Source: Paracoccaceae bacterium (GTDB lineage: Bacteria > Pseudomonadota > Alphaproteobacteria > Rhodobacterales > Rhodobacteraceae). From it: 7,744 nt of DNA. The notes under the pieces are model-generated. The model worked only from the letters and a program-made list of their open reading frames with translations. It searched no databases and was not told the origin of the DNA. Below, piece after piece: positions 1 to 7,019 of the stretch. The position numbers and the translations under genes were made by a program. The stretch spans positions 1 through 7,744 of the forward strand of contig QKHF01000030.1 of assembly GCA_003250135.1 (NCBI GenBank), written 5' to 3'. Every line of letters starts with the position of its first letter. The stretch's first letter is position 1.

Positions 1-258
1 ATCACCATCGAGGCGGAGCCGCGCGCGGACGGATCGCGCCGCACCACCCGCTACGACATCGACATGACGAAATGCATCTATTGCGGCTTCTGTCAGGAGG
101 CCTGCCCGGTGGATGCGATCGTCGAAGGGCCGAATTTCGAGTTCGCGACCGAGACCCGCGAAGAGCTGTTCTACAACAAGCAGAAGCTGTTGGAGAACGG
201 CGAGCGGTGGGAGCGCGAGATCGCCCGCAATATCGAGCTGGACGCGCCCTATCGCTAG
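1..258 (+). CDS. nuoI: NADH-quinone oxidoreductase subunit I (NuoI), C-terminal part
   Basis: Partial gene: the reading frame is open from base 1 and ends at TAG 256-258, giving 85 residues of a protein usually about 160 long. NuoI is the peripheral-arm ferredoxin-like subunit that carries clusters N6a and N6b and relays electrons from NuoG toward N2 and the quinone. The visible part holds the second 4Fe-4S motif, CIYCGFCQEACP, with cysteine codons at 73, 82, 91 and 103. It is followed by the family tail (PVDAIVEGPNFEFATETREE, then YNKQKLLENGERWE). The first cysteine motif and the start lie before the window. The ATG at 64 is internal (DMTKCIYC) and is not the start. nuoJ follows after 21 bases, consistent with the usual I-J-K order. 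Identification is very secure. Confidence 0.97.
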   Translation: MTIEAEPRADGSRRTTRYDIDMTKCIYCGFCQEACPVDAIVEGPNFEFATETREELFYNKQKLLENGERWEREIARNIELDAPYR

Positions 259-279
259 GGGCTGACCGAGGAACTGACC

Positions 280-894
280 ATGGCCTTGACCGCCATCGCC
301 TTTTACGTCTTCGCCGGGGTCGCCGTGGCCTCGGGCCTGATGGTCGTGACCGCCCGCAACCCGGTGCACTCGGTGCTCTGGCTGATCCTCGCGTTCTTCT
401 CGTCTGCGGGCCTGTTCGTGCTCCTGGGCGCGGAGTTCGTCGCGATGCTGCTGATCATCGTCTATGTCGGCGCGGTGATGGTGCTGTTCCTGTTCGTCGT
501 GATGATGCTGGACGTGGATTTCGCCGAGTTGAAGCAGGGCATGGCCGACTATCTGCCGATGGGCGCCCTGATCGGGCTGATCCTGCTGGCGGAGCTGAGC
601 ATGGTGGTCGGCGTCTGGGTCTTCGCCGGCGCCGCGCCCGAGGCGCGCACCGCGGTCGCCCCCGCGCCGGAGGACGTGCACAACACCGCGGCGCTCGGAC
701 GGCTGATCTACGAAGAATATTTCCTGCTGTTCCAGCTGGCCGGCATGGTGCTGTTCGTCGCCATGGTGGGCGCGATCGTGCTGACCATGCGCCACCGCGT
801 GAACATCAAGCGGCAGGATGTGCTGACGCAGATGTATCGGGACCGGGCGGACTCGGTCGAGTTGAAGGATGTGAAGCCCGGTCAGGGCATCTGA
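280..894 (+). CDS. nuoJ: NADH-quinone oxidoreductase subunit J (NuoJ)
   Basis: 204 residues, a usual length for this subunit (homologue of mitochondrial ND6). It is an inner-membrane subunit that helps couple quinone chemistry to the proton pumps. About five hydrophobic segments are visible, near residues 2-24, 31-50, 54-78, 92-117 and 146-170. The third contains the family hallmark IIVYVGAVMVLFLFVVMML, the helix known from complex I structures to carry a pi-bulge. A Pro/Ala-rich loop (about 119-135) precedes NTAALGRLIYEEYFLLFQLAG, also typical. The C-terminus (about 171-204) is polar and probably cytoplasmic. ATG 280 is preceded by GAGGAA at 268-273 with 6-base spacing. The gene lies 21 bases after nuoI and 23 before nuoK. 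Nothing looks damaged. Confidence 0.97.
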   Translation: MALTAIAFYVFAGVAVASGLMVVTARNPVHSVLWLILAFFSSAGLFVLLGAEFVAMLLIIVYVGAVMVLFLFVVMMLDVDFAELKQGMADYLPMGALIGLILLAELSMVVGVWVFAGAAPEARTAVAPAPEDVHNTAALGRLIYEEYFLLFQLAGMVLFVAMVGAIVLTMRHRVNIKRQDVLTQMYRDRADSVELKDVKPGQGI

Positions 895-904
895 CGAGGG
901 GGCT

Positions 905-910
905 GAGGGA
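905..910 (+). promoter_or_regulatory. Ribosome binding site of nuoK
   Basis: GAGGGA lies 7 bases before the ATG at 918. It matters because the nuoK frame stays open far upstream (to about base 72) across nuoJ in another frame. This site, together with the family length of 101-102 residues, fixes the start at 918. Confidence 0.7.
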
Positions 911-917
911 CAGGCTG

Positions 918-1226
918 ATGGATATCGGACTTGGGCAATACCTGGCGGTCGCAGCCACCCTGTTCGTGATCGGGGTGTTCGGGATCTTCCTGAACCGCAA
1001 GAACGTGATCGTCATCCTGATGTCGATCGAGCTGATGCTTTTGGCGGTCAACATCAACCTCGTCGCCTTTTCGTCCTTCCTGGGCGATTTGGTGGGGCAG
1101 GTCTTCACCCTGTTCGTGCTGACCGTGGCCGCGGCCGAGGCGGCCATCGGCCTCGCCATCCTGGTCTGCTTCTTCCGCAATCGCGGCACCATCGACGTCG
1201 AAGACGTCAACATGATGAAGGGCTGA
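918..1226 (+). CDS. nuoK: NADH-quinone oxidoreductase subunit K (NuoK)
   Basis: 102 residues, the normal length for NuoK (homologue of ND4L), an inner-membrane subunit between the quinone-proximal part and the antiporter-like pumps. Three hydrophobic helices are visible at about 5-25, 29-52 and 62-86. The two membrane-buried glutamates essential for proton translocation in E. coli (Glu36 and Glu72) correspond here to Glu38 (in SIELMLLAVN) and Glu74 (in AAAEAAIGLA). The C-terminus GTIDVEDVNMMKG matches alphaproteobacterial NuoK. The start is ATG 918, supported by GAGGGA at 905-910; the frame is open further upstream, but that sequence is nuoJ read out of frame. nuoL follows 6 bases after the stop. 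Confidence 0.98.
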   Translation: MDIGLGQYLAVAATLFVIGVFGIFLNRKNVIVILMSIELMLLAVNINLVAFSSFLGDLVGQVFTLFVLTVAAAEAAIGLAILVCFFRNRGTIDVEDVNMMKG

Positions 1227-1232
1227 CGCGGC

Positions 1233-3200
1233 ATGTTTGAAGCCATTCTCCTGATGCCGCTGGCCGGCGCGCTGATCGCGGGGTTCTTCCACCGCTCAAT
1301 CGGCGACCGCATGGCGCAAGTGCTCACCACGGTTCTGCTGTTCTCCGCCTGCGCGCTCAGCTGGATCGCCTTCTTCACCATCGAGCCGGAGCACGGGACC
1401 ACCTACACCCTGTTCCGCTTCATCGAGTCCGGCTCTCTGTCGGCCGACTGGGCGATCCGGGTCGACATGCTGACCGGCGTGATGCTGGTGGTGGTGACGA
1501 CCGTCTCGGCGCTCGTGCATCTCTACTCGATGGGCTACATGGCCCATGACGATCATTTCGCCGACGACGAAAGCTACCGCCCGCGCTTCTTCGCCTACCT
1601 TTCCTTCTTCACCTTCGCGATGCTGGCGCTGGTGACCTCGGACAACCTGGTGCAGATGTTCTTCGGCTGGGAAGGGGTCGGCGTCGCCTCCTACCTTCTG
1701 ATCGGATTCTACATCCGCAAGCCCGAGGCGGGCGCCGCCGCGATCAAGGCCTTCATCGTGAACCGGGTCGGCGATTTCGGCTTCGCGCTGGGCATTTTCG
1801 GCCTGTTCTACATGACTGATTCCATCCAGTTCGACGACGTCTTCGCCGCCGCGCCGACGCTGGCGGAGGCCCAGTTCGAGTTCCTCGGTCATCAGGTCAA
1901 CGCCGCCGAGACGCTAGCGATCCTGCTGTTCGTCGGAGCCATGGGCAAGTCCGCCCAGTTCATCCTGCACACCTGGCTGCCCGACGCGATGGAGGGCCCG
2001 ACCCCGGTCTCCGCGCTGATCCACGCCGCGACCATGGTGACCGCGGGCGTGTTCCTGGTCTGCCGCATGTCGCCCTTGTTCGAGTTCGCGCCGACCGCGC
2101 TGACCATCGTGACGATCATCGGCGCCACCACCGCCTTTTTCGCGGCGACCGTGGGTCTGGTGCAGAACGACATCAAGCGGGTGATCGCCTATTCGACCTG
2201 CTCGCAGCTCGGCTACATGTTCTTCGCCGCGGGCGTCGGCGCCTACGAGGCGGCGATGTTCCACCTGTTCACCCACGCTTTCTTCAAGGCGCTCCTGTTC
2301 CTTGGCGCGGGGTCGGTGATCCACGCCATGCACCACGAGCAGGACATGCGGAACATGGGTGGGCTGAAGACCAAGATCCCGCGCACCTACTGGATGATGG
2401 TTGCGGGCACGCTGGCCATCACAGGCGTCGGCATTCCGCTGACCCATATCGGCTTCGCCGGGTTCCTGTCGAAGGACGTCATCATCGAGACCGCCTTTGC
2501 GGGGCATGGCGGCGCGGCCGAATACGCCTTCACCATGGGCGTGATCGCGGCGCTGATGACCAGCTTCTATTCCTGGCGGCTGATCTTCATGACCTTCCAC
2601 GGGCAGACTCGGGCCGACGCGCATACGTTCGATCACGCGCATGAAAGCCCGAACGTGATGCTGATCCCGCTCTACGTGCTGGCGGCGGGCGCGGTGCTGG
2701 CGGGCATGTTGTGGTATGGCGATTTCGTCGGCCATCACGAGGCCGAGTTCTGGGGCCCGGCGATCTTCAATGGCGAGCACAACCACGTGCTGCATGAATC
2801 GCACGAGGTGCCCGCCTGGGTGAAGGTCTCTCCCTTCATCGCCATGCTGATCGGCCTGACCACGGCTTGGTACATGTATATCCGCCAGCCCGACGCCCCG
2901 GCGCGGCTCGCGACCGTGTTGCAGCCCGTCTACCTGTTCCTCCTGAACAAATGGTACTTCGACGAGCTCTACACCTGGGTCTTTGTGAAGCCGGCGATGT
3001 GGATCGGCCGGATGTTGTGGAAGAAGGGCGACGATTCGACCATCGACGGCGCGATCTATGGCGTCTCGACCGGGTTCGTGCCGTTCCTGACCCGTCTCTC
3101 GGTCCGGGCGCAGTCCGGCTACATCTTCCACTACGCCTTCGCCATGCTGATCGGGATTTCTCTGATGGTCACCTGGTTCATCGTCGGGGGGGCTGAGTGA
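1233..3200 (+). CDS. nuoL: NADH-quinone oxidoreductase subunit L (NuoL), distal proton pump
   Basis: 655 residues, somewhat longer than E. coli NuoL (613) but usual for Alphaproteobacteria. NuoL (ND5) is the antiporter-like subunit at the far end of the membrane arm, and its long lateral helix HL lies along the arm. Proton-path residues are all present: Glu147 (FFGWEGVG, E. coli Glu144), Asp181 (NRVGDFG, Asp178), Lys239 (GAMGKSAQ, Lys229), His264 (ALIHAATMVTAG, His254), His348 and Lys352 (LFTHAFFKALLF), Lys414 (GFLSKD, Lys399). The DIKRVIAYSTCSQLGYM segment (313-329) is the Mrp-antiporter family signature. After about residue 530 come the lateral helix region and a final membrane anchor (about 632-651). 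Residues 464-524 are rich in histidine. ATG 1233 has GAAGGG at 1217-1222 with 10-base spacing. The stop TGA overlaps nuoM ATG by one base. Confidence 0.98.
   Translation: MFEAILLMPLAGALIAGFFHRSIGDRMAQVLTTVLLFSACALSWIAFFTIEPEHGTTYTLFRFIESGSLSADWAIRVDMLTGVMLVVVTTVSALVHLYSMGYMAHDDHFADDESYRPRFFAYLSFFTFAMLALVTSDNLVQMFFGWEGVGVASYLLIGFYIRKPEAGAAAIKAFIVNRVGDFGFALGIFGLFYMTDSIQFDDVFAAAPTLAEAQFEFLGHQVNAAETLAILLFVGAMGKSAQFILHTWLPDAMEGPTPVSALIHAATMVTAGVFLVCRMSPLFEFAPTALTIVTIIGATTAFFAATVGLVQNDIKRVIAYSTCSQLGYMFFAAGVGAYEAAMFHLFTHAFFKALLFLGAGSVIHAMHHEQDMRNMGGLKTKIPRTYWMMVAGTLAITGVGIPLTHIGFAGFLSKDVIIETAFAGHGGAAEYAFTMGVIAALMTSFYSWRLIFMTFHGQTRADAHTFDHAHESPNVMLIPLYVLAAGAVLAGMLWYGDFVGHHEAEFWGPAIFNGEHNHVLHESHEVPAWVKVSPFIAMLIGLTTAWYMYIRQPDAPARLATVLQPVYLFLLNKWYFDELYTWVFVKPAMWIGRMLWKKGDDSTIDGAIYGVSTGFVPFLTRLSVRAQSGYIFHYAFAMLIGISLMVTWFIVGGAE
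3186..3192 (+). promoter_or_regulatory. Run of seven G before nuoM, probable ribosome binding site
   Basis: Seven G in a row lie in the last codons of nuoL (Gly-Gly-Ala), 7 bases before the nuoM ATG at 3200. They can pair with the pyrimidine-rich end of 16S rRNA, so they probably serve as the nuoM ribosome binding site, with translational coupling through the TGATG stop-start overlap. Confidence 0.5.
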
Positions 3201-4750
3201 TGTCGAACATCCTGTCCTTCGTCACCTTCTGGCCGCTGGTCGGCGCGATCCCGCTGATCTTCCTGATGCGCGGCGACGGTCCCGACGAGCGCCTGAACGC
3301 CAAGCGGCTGGCGCTGTTCGTGACCACGACGACCTTTCTGGCGTCGATCGTCATCATCAACGGCTTCGACCCGGCCGATACCGGTTTCCAGTTCGTCGAA
3401 GAGCGCGACTGGCTGGGCGTCCTGACCTACCGGATGGGCGTGGACGGCGTCTCGGTGCTTTTCGTGATGCTGACCACCTTCCTGATGCCGCTGGTGATCC
3501 TGGCCAGCTGGAACGTGGAGCACCGGGTGCGCGAGTACATGGCCGCGTTCCTGATCCTCGAGACGCTGATGATCGGCGTGTTCTGCGCGCTGGACATCAT
3601 CCTGTTCTACCTGTTCTTCGAGGGCGGCCTGATCCCGATGTTCCTGATCATCGGCATCTGGGGCGGGAAGGAGCGCGTGCGCGCGGCATTTTTCTTCTTC
3701 CTCTACACGCTGCTCGGGTCCGTGCTGATGCTGGTCGCCATGATCGCGATGTACTGGGATGCGGGCACGACCAGCATTCCGGCGCTGCTGCACCACCAGT
3801 TCAGCTACGAGACTGTCGACCTCTTGGGCTGGGAGATCATCGGCGGCGCCCAGACGCTTATGTGGCTGGCCTTTTTCGCCTCCTTCGCGGTCAAGATGCC
3901 GATGTGGCCGGTCCACACCTGGCTTCCCAAGGCGCATGTGGAGGCGCCGACCGCGGGCTCGGTGGTCCTGGCCGCGATCCTGCTGAAGATGGGCGGCTAC
4001 GGCTTCCTGCGCTTCAGCCTGCCGATGTTCCCGGTCGCGTCCGAGATCCTGAGCGGCTTCGTCTTCACCCTCTCCGTCGTCGCGATCATCTACACCTCGC
4101 TGGTCGCGCTGATGCAGGAGGATATCAAGAAGCTGATCGCCTATTCCTCGGTCGCGCATATGGGCTTCGTGACCATGGGCATCTTCGCGGCCAACCAGCA
4201 GGGCGTGGACGGCGCGATCTTCCAGATGATCAGCCACGGCTTCATCTCCGGCGCGCTCTTCCTTTGCGTCGGCGTGATCTACGACCGGATGCACACCCGC
4301 CAGATCGCCGATTACGGCGGGCTGGTGAACCGGATGCCGGTCTACGCGCTGGTCTTCATGCTGTTCACCATGGGCAATGTTGGTCTGCCGGGCACTTCTG
4401 GCTTCGTGGGCGAGTTCCTGACGCTGGCCGGCGTGTTCCAGGTCAACACCTGGGTGGCGTTCTTCGCCGCGACCGGCGTGATCCTCAGCGCGGCCTATGC
4501 GCTTTGGCTCTACCGCCGTGTGATCTTCGGAGAACTGGTGAAGGAAAGCTTGCGCGCGATCACCGACATGAACCGGCGTGAGAAGGCGGTCTTTGCGCCG
4601 CTGATCGCAGGCACGCTGATCCTGGGCGTCTATCCGAGCCTGATCCTGGACCTGATGGGCCCCTCGGTCACGGCGCTGGTCGCGGGCTATGAGACGGCGC
4701 TGGCTGAGGCGGCGGACCGCGTCGTCGAGATCGTGGTGGCGCAGAAATGA
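3200..4750 (+). CDS. nuoM: NADH-quinone oxidoreductase subunit M (NuoM), proton pump
   Basis: 516 residues from ATG 3200, close to the family length (about 500-515). NuoM (ND4) is the middle antiporter-like subunit of the membrane arm, with about 14 membrane helices. Key residues seen: Glu141 (YLFFEGGLIPM, E. coli Glu144), Lys232 (FAVKMPMWPVHTWLP, Lys234), Lys263 (ILLKMGGYG, Lys265), His320 (YSSVAHMGF), His346 (ISHGFISGALF) and Glu405 (SGFVGEF, Glu407). The family phrase LPKAHVEAPTAGSVVLA lies at 242-258. ATG 3200 overlaps the nuoL TGA (TGATG), suggesting translational coupling. GTG 3197 directly before it is in frame and would add one residue, but ATG is the simpler choice. The stop is in an ATGA at 4747-4750 that also opens the small frame described below. 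Confidence 0.98.
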   Translation: MSNILSFVTFWPLVGAIPLIFLMRGDGPDERLNAKRLALFVTTTTFLASIVIINGFDPADTGFQFVEERDWLGVLTYRMGVDGVSVLFVMLTTFLMPLVILASWNVEHRVREYMAAFLILETLMIGVFCALDIILFYLFFEGGLIPMFLIIGIWGGKERVRAAFFFFLYTLLGSVLMLVAMIAMYWDAGTTSIPALLHHQFSYETVDLLGWEIIGGAQTLMWLAFFASFAVKMPMWPVHTWLPKAHVEAPTAGSVVLAAILLKMGGYGFLRFSLPMFPVASEILSGFVFTLSVVAIIYTSLVALMQEDIKKLIAYSSVAHMGFVTMGIFAANQQGVDGAIFQMISHGFISGALFLCVGVIYDRMHTRQIADYGGLVNRMPVYALVFMLFTMGNVGLPGTSGFVGEFLTLAGVFQVNTWVAFFAATGVILSAAYALWLYRRVIFGELVKESLRAITDMNRREKAVFAPLIAGTLILGVYPSLILDLMGPSVTALVAGYETALAEAADRVVEIVVAQK

Positions 4751-4797
4751 AACTTGAACTGATCGGCGCATTCAGGCGCGAGGAACGACGGCGATGA
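4747..4797 (+). CDS. Possible 16-codon coupling mini-ORF between nuoM and nuoN
   Basis: This frame is seen directly in the sequence. It starts with ATG 4747, which overlaps the nuoM stop as ATGA, and reads MKLELIGAFRREERRR. It ends at TGA 4795-4797, which overlaps the nuoN start as ATGA. It therefore fills the 43-base gap exactly, without a free base at either end. The product would be short, basic and without a membrane segment. Upstream, GGTGG at 4735-4739 is a weak ribosome binding candidate at 7-base spacing. The likeliest role, if translated, is passing ribosomes from nuoM to nuoN; a function of the peptide itself is not suggested. A 16-codon open frame in GC-rich DNA can easily arise by chance, so this is a candidate, not a proven gene. 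Confidence 0.3.
   Translation: MKLELIGAFRREERRR
4780..4785 (+). promoter_or_regulatory. Ribosome binding site of nuoN
   Basis: GAGGAA lies 8 bases before ATG 4794. It is a good site, so nuoN does not strictly need coupling to be translated; it also lies inside the possible mini-ORF (as Glu-Glu codons). Confidence 0.7.
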
Positions 4798-6242
4798 CCA
4801 CGGTCGATCTGACGATAGCTTTCCCCGAGGTCGTCCTCGCGCTGGGCGCGATGGCGCTTCTGATGTTCGGCGTCTTTGACAAGCGCAATGCGGACGGCTC
4901 GCTGATCCTCTACCTCTCGGCGGCCCTGCTCGCCTTTCTCGGCGTGTCCGAGATGGCCGGCCACGCCGGGGTAAAGACCGCGTTCAATGGCCTGTTCGTG
5001 GTCGATGGTTTCGCGAGCTTCGCCAAATCGGTGATTCTGCTCGGCGCCTCCGCCTCGCTGCTGCTGGCGCGCGAATACCTGATGCGTCACAAGATGATGC
5101 AGTACGAGTACCCGGTGCTCATCTTGCTGGCGACGCTGGGCATGCTGATCATGGTCTCGGCCGGAGACCTGATGACGCTCTATATGGGCGTCGAACTGCA
5201 ATCGCTGGCGCTGTACGTGATCGCCGCCTTCCGGCGCGACAGCGCGCGCTCGACCGAGGCGGGGCTGAAATACTTCGTCCTCGGCGCGATTTCCTCGGGT
5301 CTGCTGCTGTATGGCGCTTCGCTGGTCTACGGCTACACCGGCACGACGCGGCTCAGCGGGATCGCGGCCGTGGTTTACGCCGATGGCGTCTCCATCGGCC
5401 TGACTTTCGGCCTCGTCTTCCTGTGCGCGGGCCTCGCCTTCAAGATCTCGGCTGCGCCGTTCCATATGTGGACGCCGGACGTTTACGAGGGCTCCCCGAC
5501 GCCGGTCACCGCCTTCTTCGCCACCGCGCCCAAGGCGGCGGCGGGCGCGCTGTTCGCGCGAGCCCTCTTCGACGGGTTCGGCGACGCGGTGGAGACATGG
5601 CGGCAGATCCTGGTGTTCGTGTCGATCGCCTCGATGTTCCTGGGCGCGGTCGCCGCGATCGGGCAGACCAACATCAAGCGCCTGCTCGCCTATTCCTCGA
5701 TCGGGCACATGGGCTTCGCGCTGGTCGGCCTCGCCGCGGGCAGCAAGGAGGGCGCGCAAGCGCTGCTGATCTACCTTGCGATCTATGTGGTTATGAATGT
5801 CGGCGTCTTCGCTTTCGTCATCTGCATGGAGAAAAGCGGCCGCCCCGCCACCCGCATCGCCGATCTGGCGGGCCTGTCCTCCACCCATCCCAACATGGCC
5901 GTCTGCCTCGCCGCGCTGTTCCTGAGCCTCGCGGGCATCCCGCCGCTGGTGGGCTTTTTCGGCAAGTATTTCGTCTTCGTCGCCGCGGTGGAGGCCGGGC
6001 TGATCTGGCTGGCGGTCGCCGGCGCGGTCGCCTCGGTCATAGGCGCGTTCTATTACCTGCGCCTTGTCAAGGTGATGTATTTCGACGAAGCGACCGAGGA
6101 GCTGGACATCAGCCTGCCGCTGACGCATCGGCTGGCGCTGGGCGGCGCGGCGCTGGTGATGGCCTTCTCGTGGCTGCCCTTCATCAACGGCTTTGGCATC
6201 GTGGAGGCGGCGGAGGCCGCCGCGGCCTCGCTGCTTGGCTGA
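4794..6242 (+). CDS. nuoN: NADH-quinone oxidoreductase subunit N (NuoN), proton pump
   Basis: 482 residues, family-normal (E. coli 485). NuoN (ND2) is the antiporter-like subunit nearest NuoK and has about 14 membrane helices. Conserved charged residues line up almost position for position with E. coli: Glu134 (YMGVELQSLALYV, Glu133), Lys159 (GLKYFVLGA, Lys158), Lys217 (LAFKISAAPFHMWTPDVYEG, Lys217), Lys247 (ATAPKAAAG, Lys247), His305 (SSIGHMGF) and Lys391 (GFFGKYFVF, Lys395). The Mrp signature is NIKRLLAYSSIGHMGF at 293-308. The tail is alanine-rich (EAAEAAAASLLG), and its codons for Glu-Ala-Ala-Ala-Ala-Ser form the hairpin at 6213-6229. ATG 4794 is supported by GAGGAA. The gene probably overlaps the start of birA by 8 bases. 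It is the last gene of the complex I set here. Confidence 0.98.
   Translation: MTTVDLTIAFPEVVLALGAMALLMFGVFDKRNADGSLILYLSAALLAFLGVSEMAGHAGVKTAFNGLFVVDGFASFAKSVILLGASASLLLAREYLMRHKMMQYEYPVLILLATLGMLIMVSAGDLMTLYMGVELQSLALYVIAAFRRDSARSTEAGLKYFVLGAISSGLLLYGASLVYGYTGTTRLSGIAAVVYADGVSIGLTFGLVFLCAGLAFKISAAPFHMWTPDVYEGSPTPVTAFFATAPKAAAGALFARALFDGFGDAVETWRQILVFVSIASMFLGAVAAIGQTNIKRLLAYSSIGHMGFALVGLAAGSKEGAQALLIYLAIYVVMNVGVFAFVICMEKSGRPATRIADLAGLSSTHPNMAVCLAALFLSLAGIPPLVGFFGKYFVFVAAVEAGLIWLAVAGAVASVIGAFYYLRLVKVMYFDEATEELDISLPLTHRLALGGAALVMAFSWLPFINGFGIVEAAEAAAASLLG
6213..6229 (+). promoter_or_regulatory. Hairpin in the end of nuoN, just before the probable birA start
   Basis: A perfect 7-bp inverted repeat, GAGGCCG then CGGCCTC, is separated by a 3-base loop (CCG). 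All stem pairs but one are G-C. It ends 5 bases before the probable birA TTG start at 6235, and its left arm contains most of the only strong purine run (GGAGG, 6212-6216) upstream of birA. No T-run follows, so it is not an intrinsic terminator. It may lower birA translation or slow RNA decay from the 3' side, but it may also simply follow from the Glu-Ala-rich codons of nuoN. Confidence 0.4.
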
Positions 6243-7014
6243 TCCGGACGCGAGCGACATCTGGGAGGGGTGGCCGCAGGGCGTCGGTCGCCTGGTCCTG
6301 GATGAGACCGACAGCACCAACGCCGCGGCGCGCCGCCGGGCGGAGGAAGGCGAGCGCGGGCCGCTCTGGATCATGGCGTATCGCCAGACCGCCGGACGCG
6401 GACGGCGCGGTCGCGGCTGGTCGGCGCCGGAAGGCAATCTCGCCGCGACGCTTCTGATCAGCCCGGACCTGACCCTCAAGGACGCCGGGTTCCTGTCCAT
6501 CGCCGCGGCCCTTGCGGTGGGCGATGTCCTGGGCGCGCTGGCGCCTGGGGCGGAGATCGCCTTCAAATGGCCCAACGATGCGCTTCTGAACGGCAAGAAG
6601 TCCGCCGGCGTCCTGCTGGAAAGCGCGGCGGCGGGCGACCGCGTGAACTGGCTGGCCATCGGGATCGGCGTCAATCTCGCGGCGCATCCGGATGCGTCCC
6701 AACTGGAGCAGGGCGCCTGGCCCGCCACCTCCGTGGCCGCCGAGACCGGCGCTGCGCCTGCCCCTGAGCGCGCGCTGACCCTGCTGGCCTCGGCGATGAC
6801 GCGATGGCTGGCGCTGCACGCGGCCGAAGGCCCGCTCTCGTTGCGCGACGCTTGGCTCGCCCGCGCGGCGCGGTTGGGACAGGAAATCACCGCTCGCCTG
6901 CCGCGTGAAACCGTCACTGGCGTGTTCGCCGACATGGACGAGCAGGGCTCGCTTGTCCTAGATACCCCCCTTGGCCGCCGCGTGATCGCAGCGGCGGATG
7001 TGTTTTTCGAGTGA
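6235..7014 (+). CDS. birA: Biotin--[acetyl-CoA-carboxylase] ligase, group I (no DNA-binding domain)
   Basis: 259 residues if started at TTG 6235. The enzyme makes biotinyl-5'-AMP from biotin and ATP and transfers biotin to a lysine of carrier proteins such as AccB. Motifs: DETDSTNAAARR (23-34), the ligase loop TAGRGRRGRGW (52-62; Arg57 matches E. coli Arg118), KWPNDALLNGKKSAGVLLES (111-130; Lys122 matches catalytic Lys183), IGIGVNL (142-148), and a C-terminal SH3-like segment (about 215-259). There is no N-terminal helix-turn-helix, so it should lack the repressor role of E. coli BirA. The start is uncertain: no ATG or GTG is in frame before the first conserved residues. TTG 6235 overlaps the nuoN end by 8 bases; another in-frame TTG at 6193 would add 14 Arg/Pro-rich residues of nuoN shadow. 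Family proteins usually begin close to the WPQG segment (13-16). coaX follows after 5 bases. Confidence 0.92.
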   Translation: MADPDASDIWEGWPQGVGRLVLDETDSTNAAARRRAEEGERGPLWIMAYRQTAGRGRRGRGWSAPEGNLAATLLISPDLTLKDAGFLSIAAALAVGDVLGALAPGAEIAFKWPNDALLNGKKSAGVLLESAAAGDRVNWLAIGIGVNLAAHPDASQLEQGAWPATSVAAETGAAPAPERALTLLASAMTRWLALHAAEGPLSLRDAWLARAARLGQEITARLPRETVTGVFADMDEQGSLVLDTPLGRRVIAAADVFFE

Positions 7015-7019
7015 AGGCG

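Noticed and set aside
72..917. Upstream extension of the nuoK frame to about base 72
   Set aside because: It is nuoI and nuoJ read out of frame, giving Arg/Gly-rich nonsense; NuoK is always about 100 residues and has its own ribosome binding site before 918.
895..917. Possible terminator or small gene between nuoJ and nuoK, and likewise in the other short gaps
   Set aside because: The gaps are 5-23 bases (apart from the 43-base nuoM-nuoN gap treated above), hold purine-rich ribosome binding sequence in most cases, and show no stem followed by a T-run.
3186..3200. Programmed frameshift at the seven-G run that would fuse NuoL and NuoM
   Set aside because: A -1 slip enters the nuoM frame but meets TGA at 3194-3196 at once, and a +1 slip enters the third frame, so no fusion results. 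The run is better read as a ribosome binding site.
1914..4771. Long minus-strand open frames opposite nuoL and nuoM (about 405 and 546 codons)
   Set aside because: Same Asp/Gln/Arg/His-rich composition as other shadows, no domain, and fully covered by unmistakable nuoL and nuoM.
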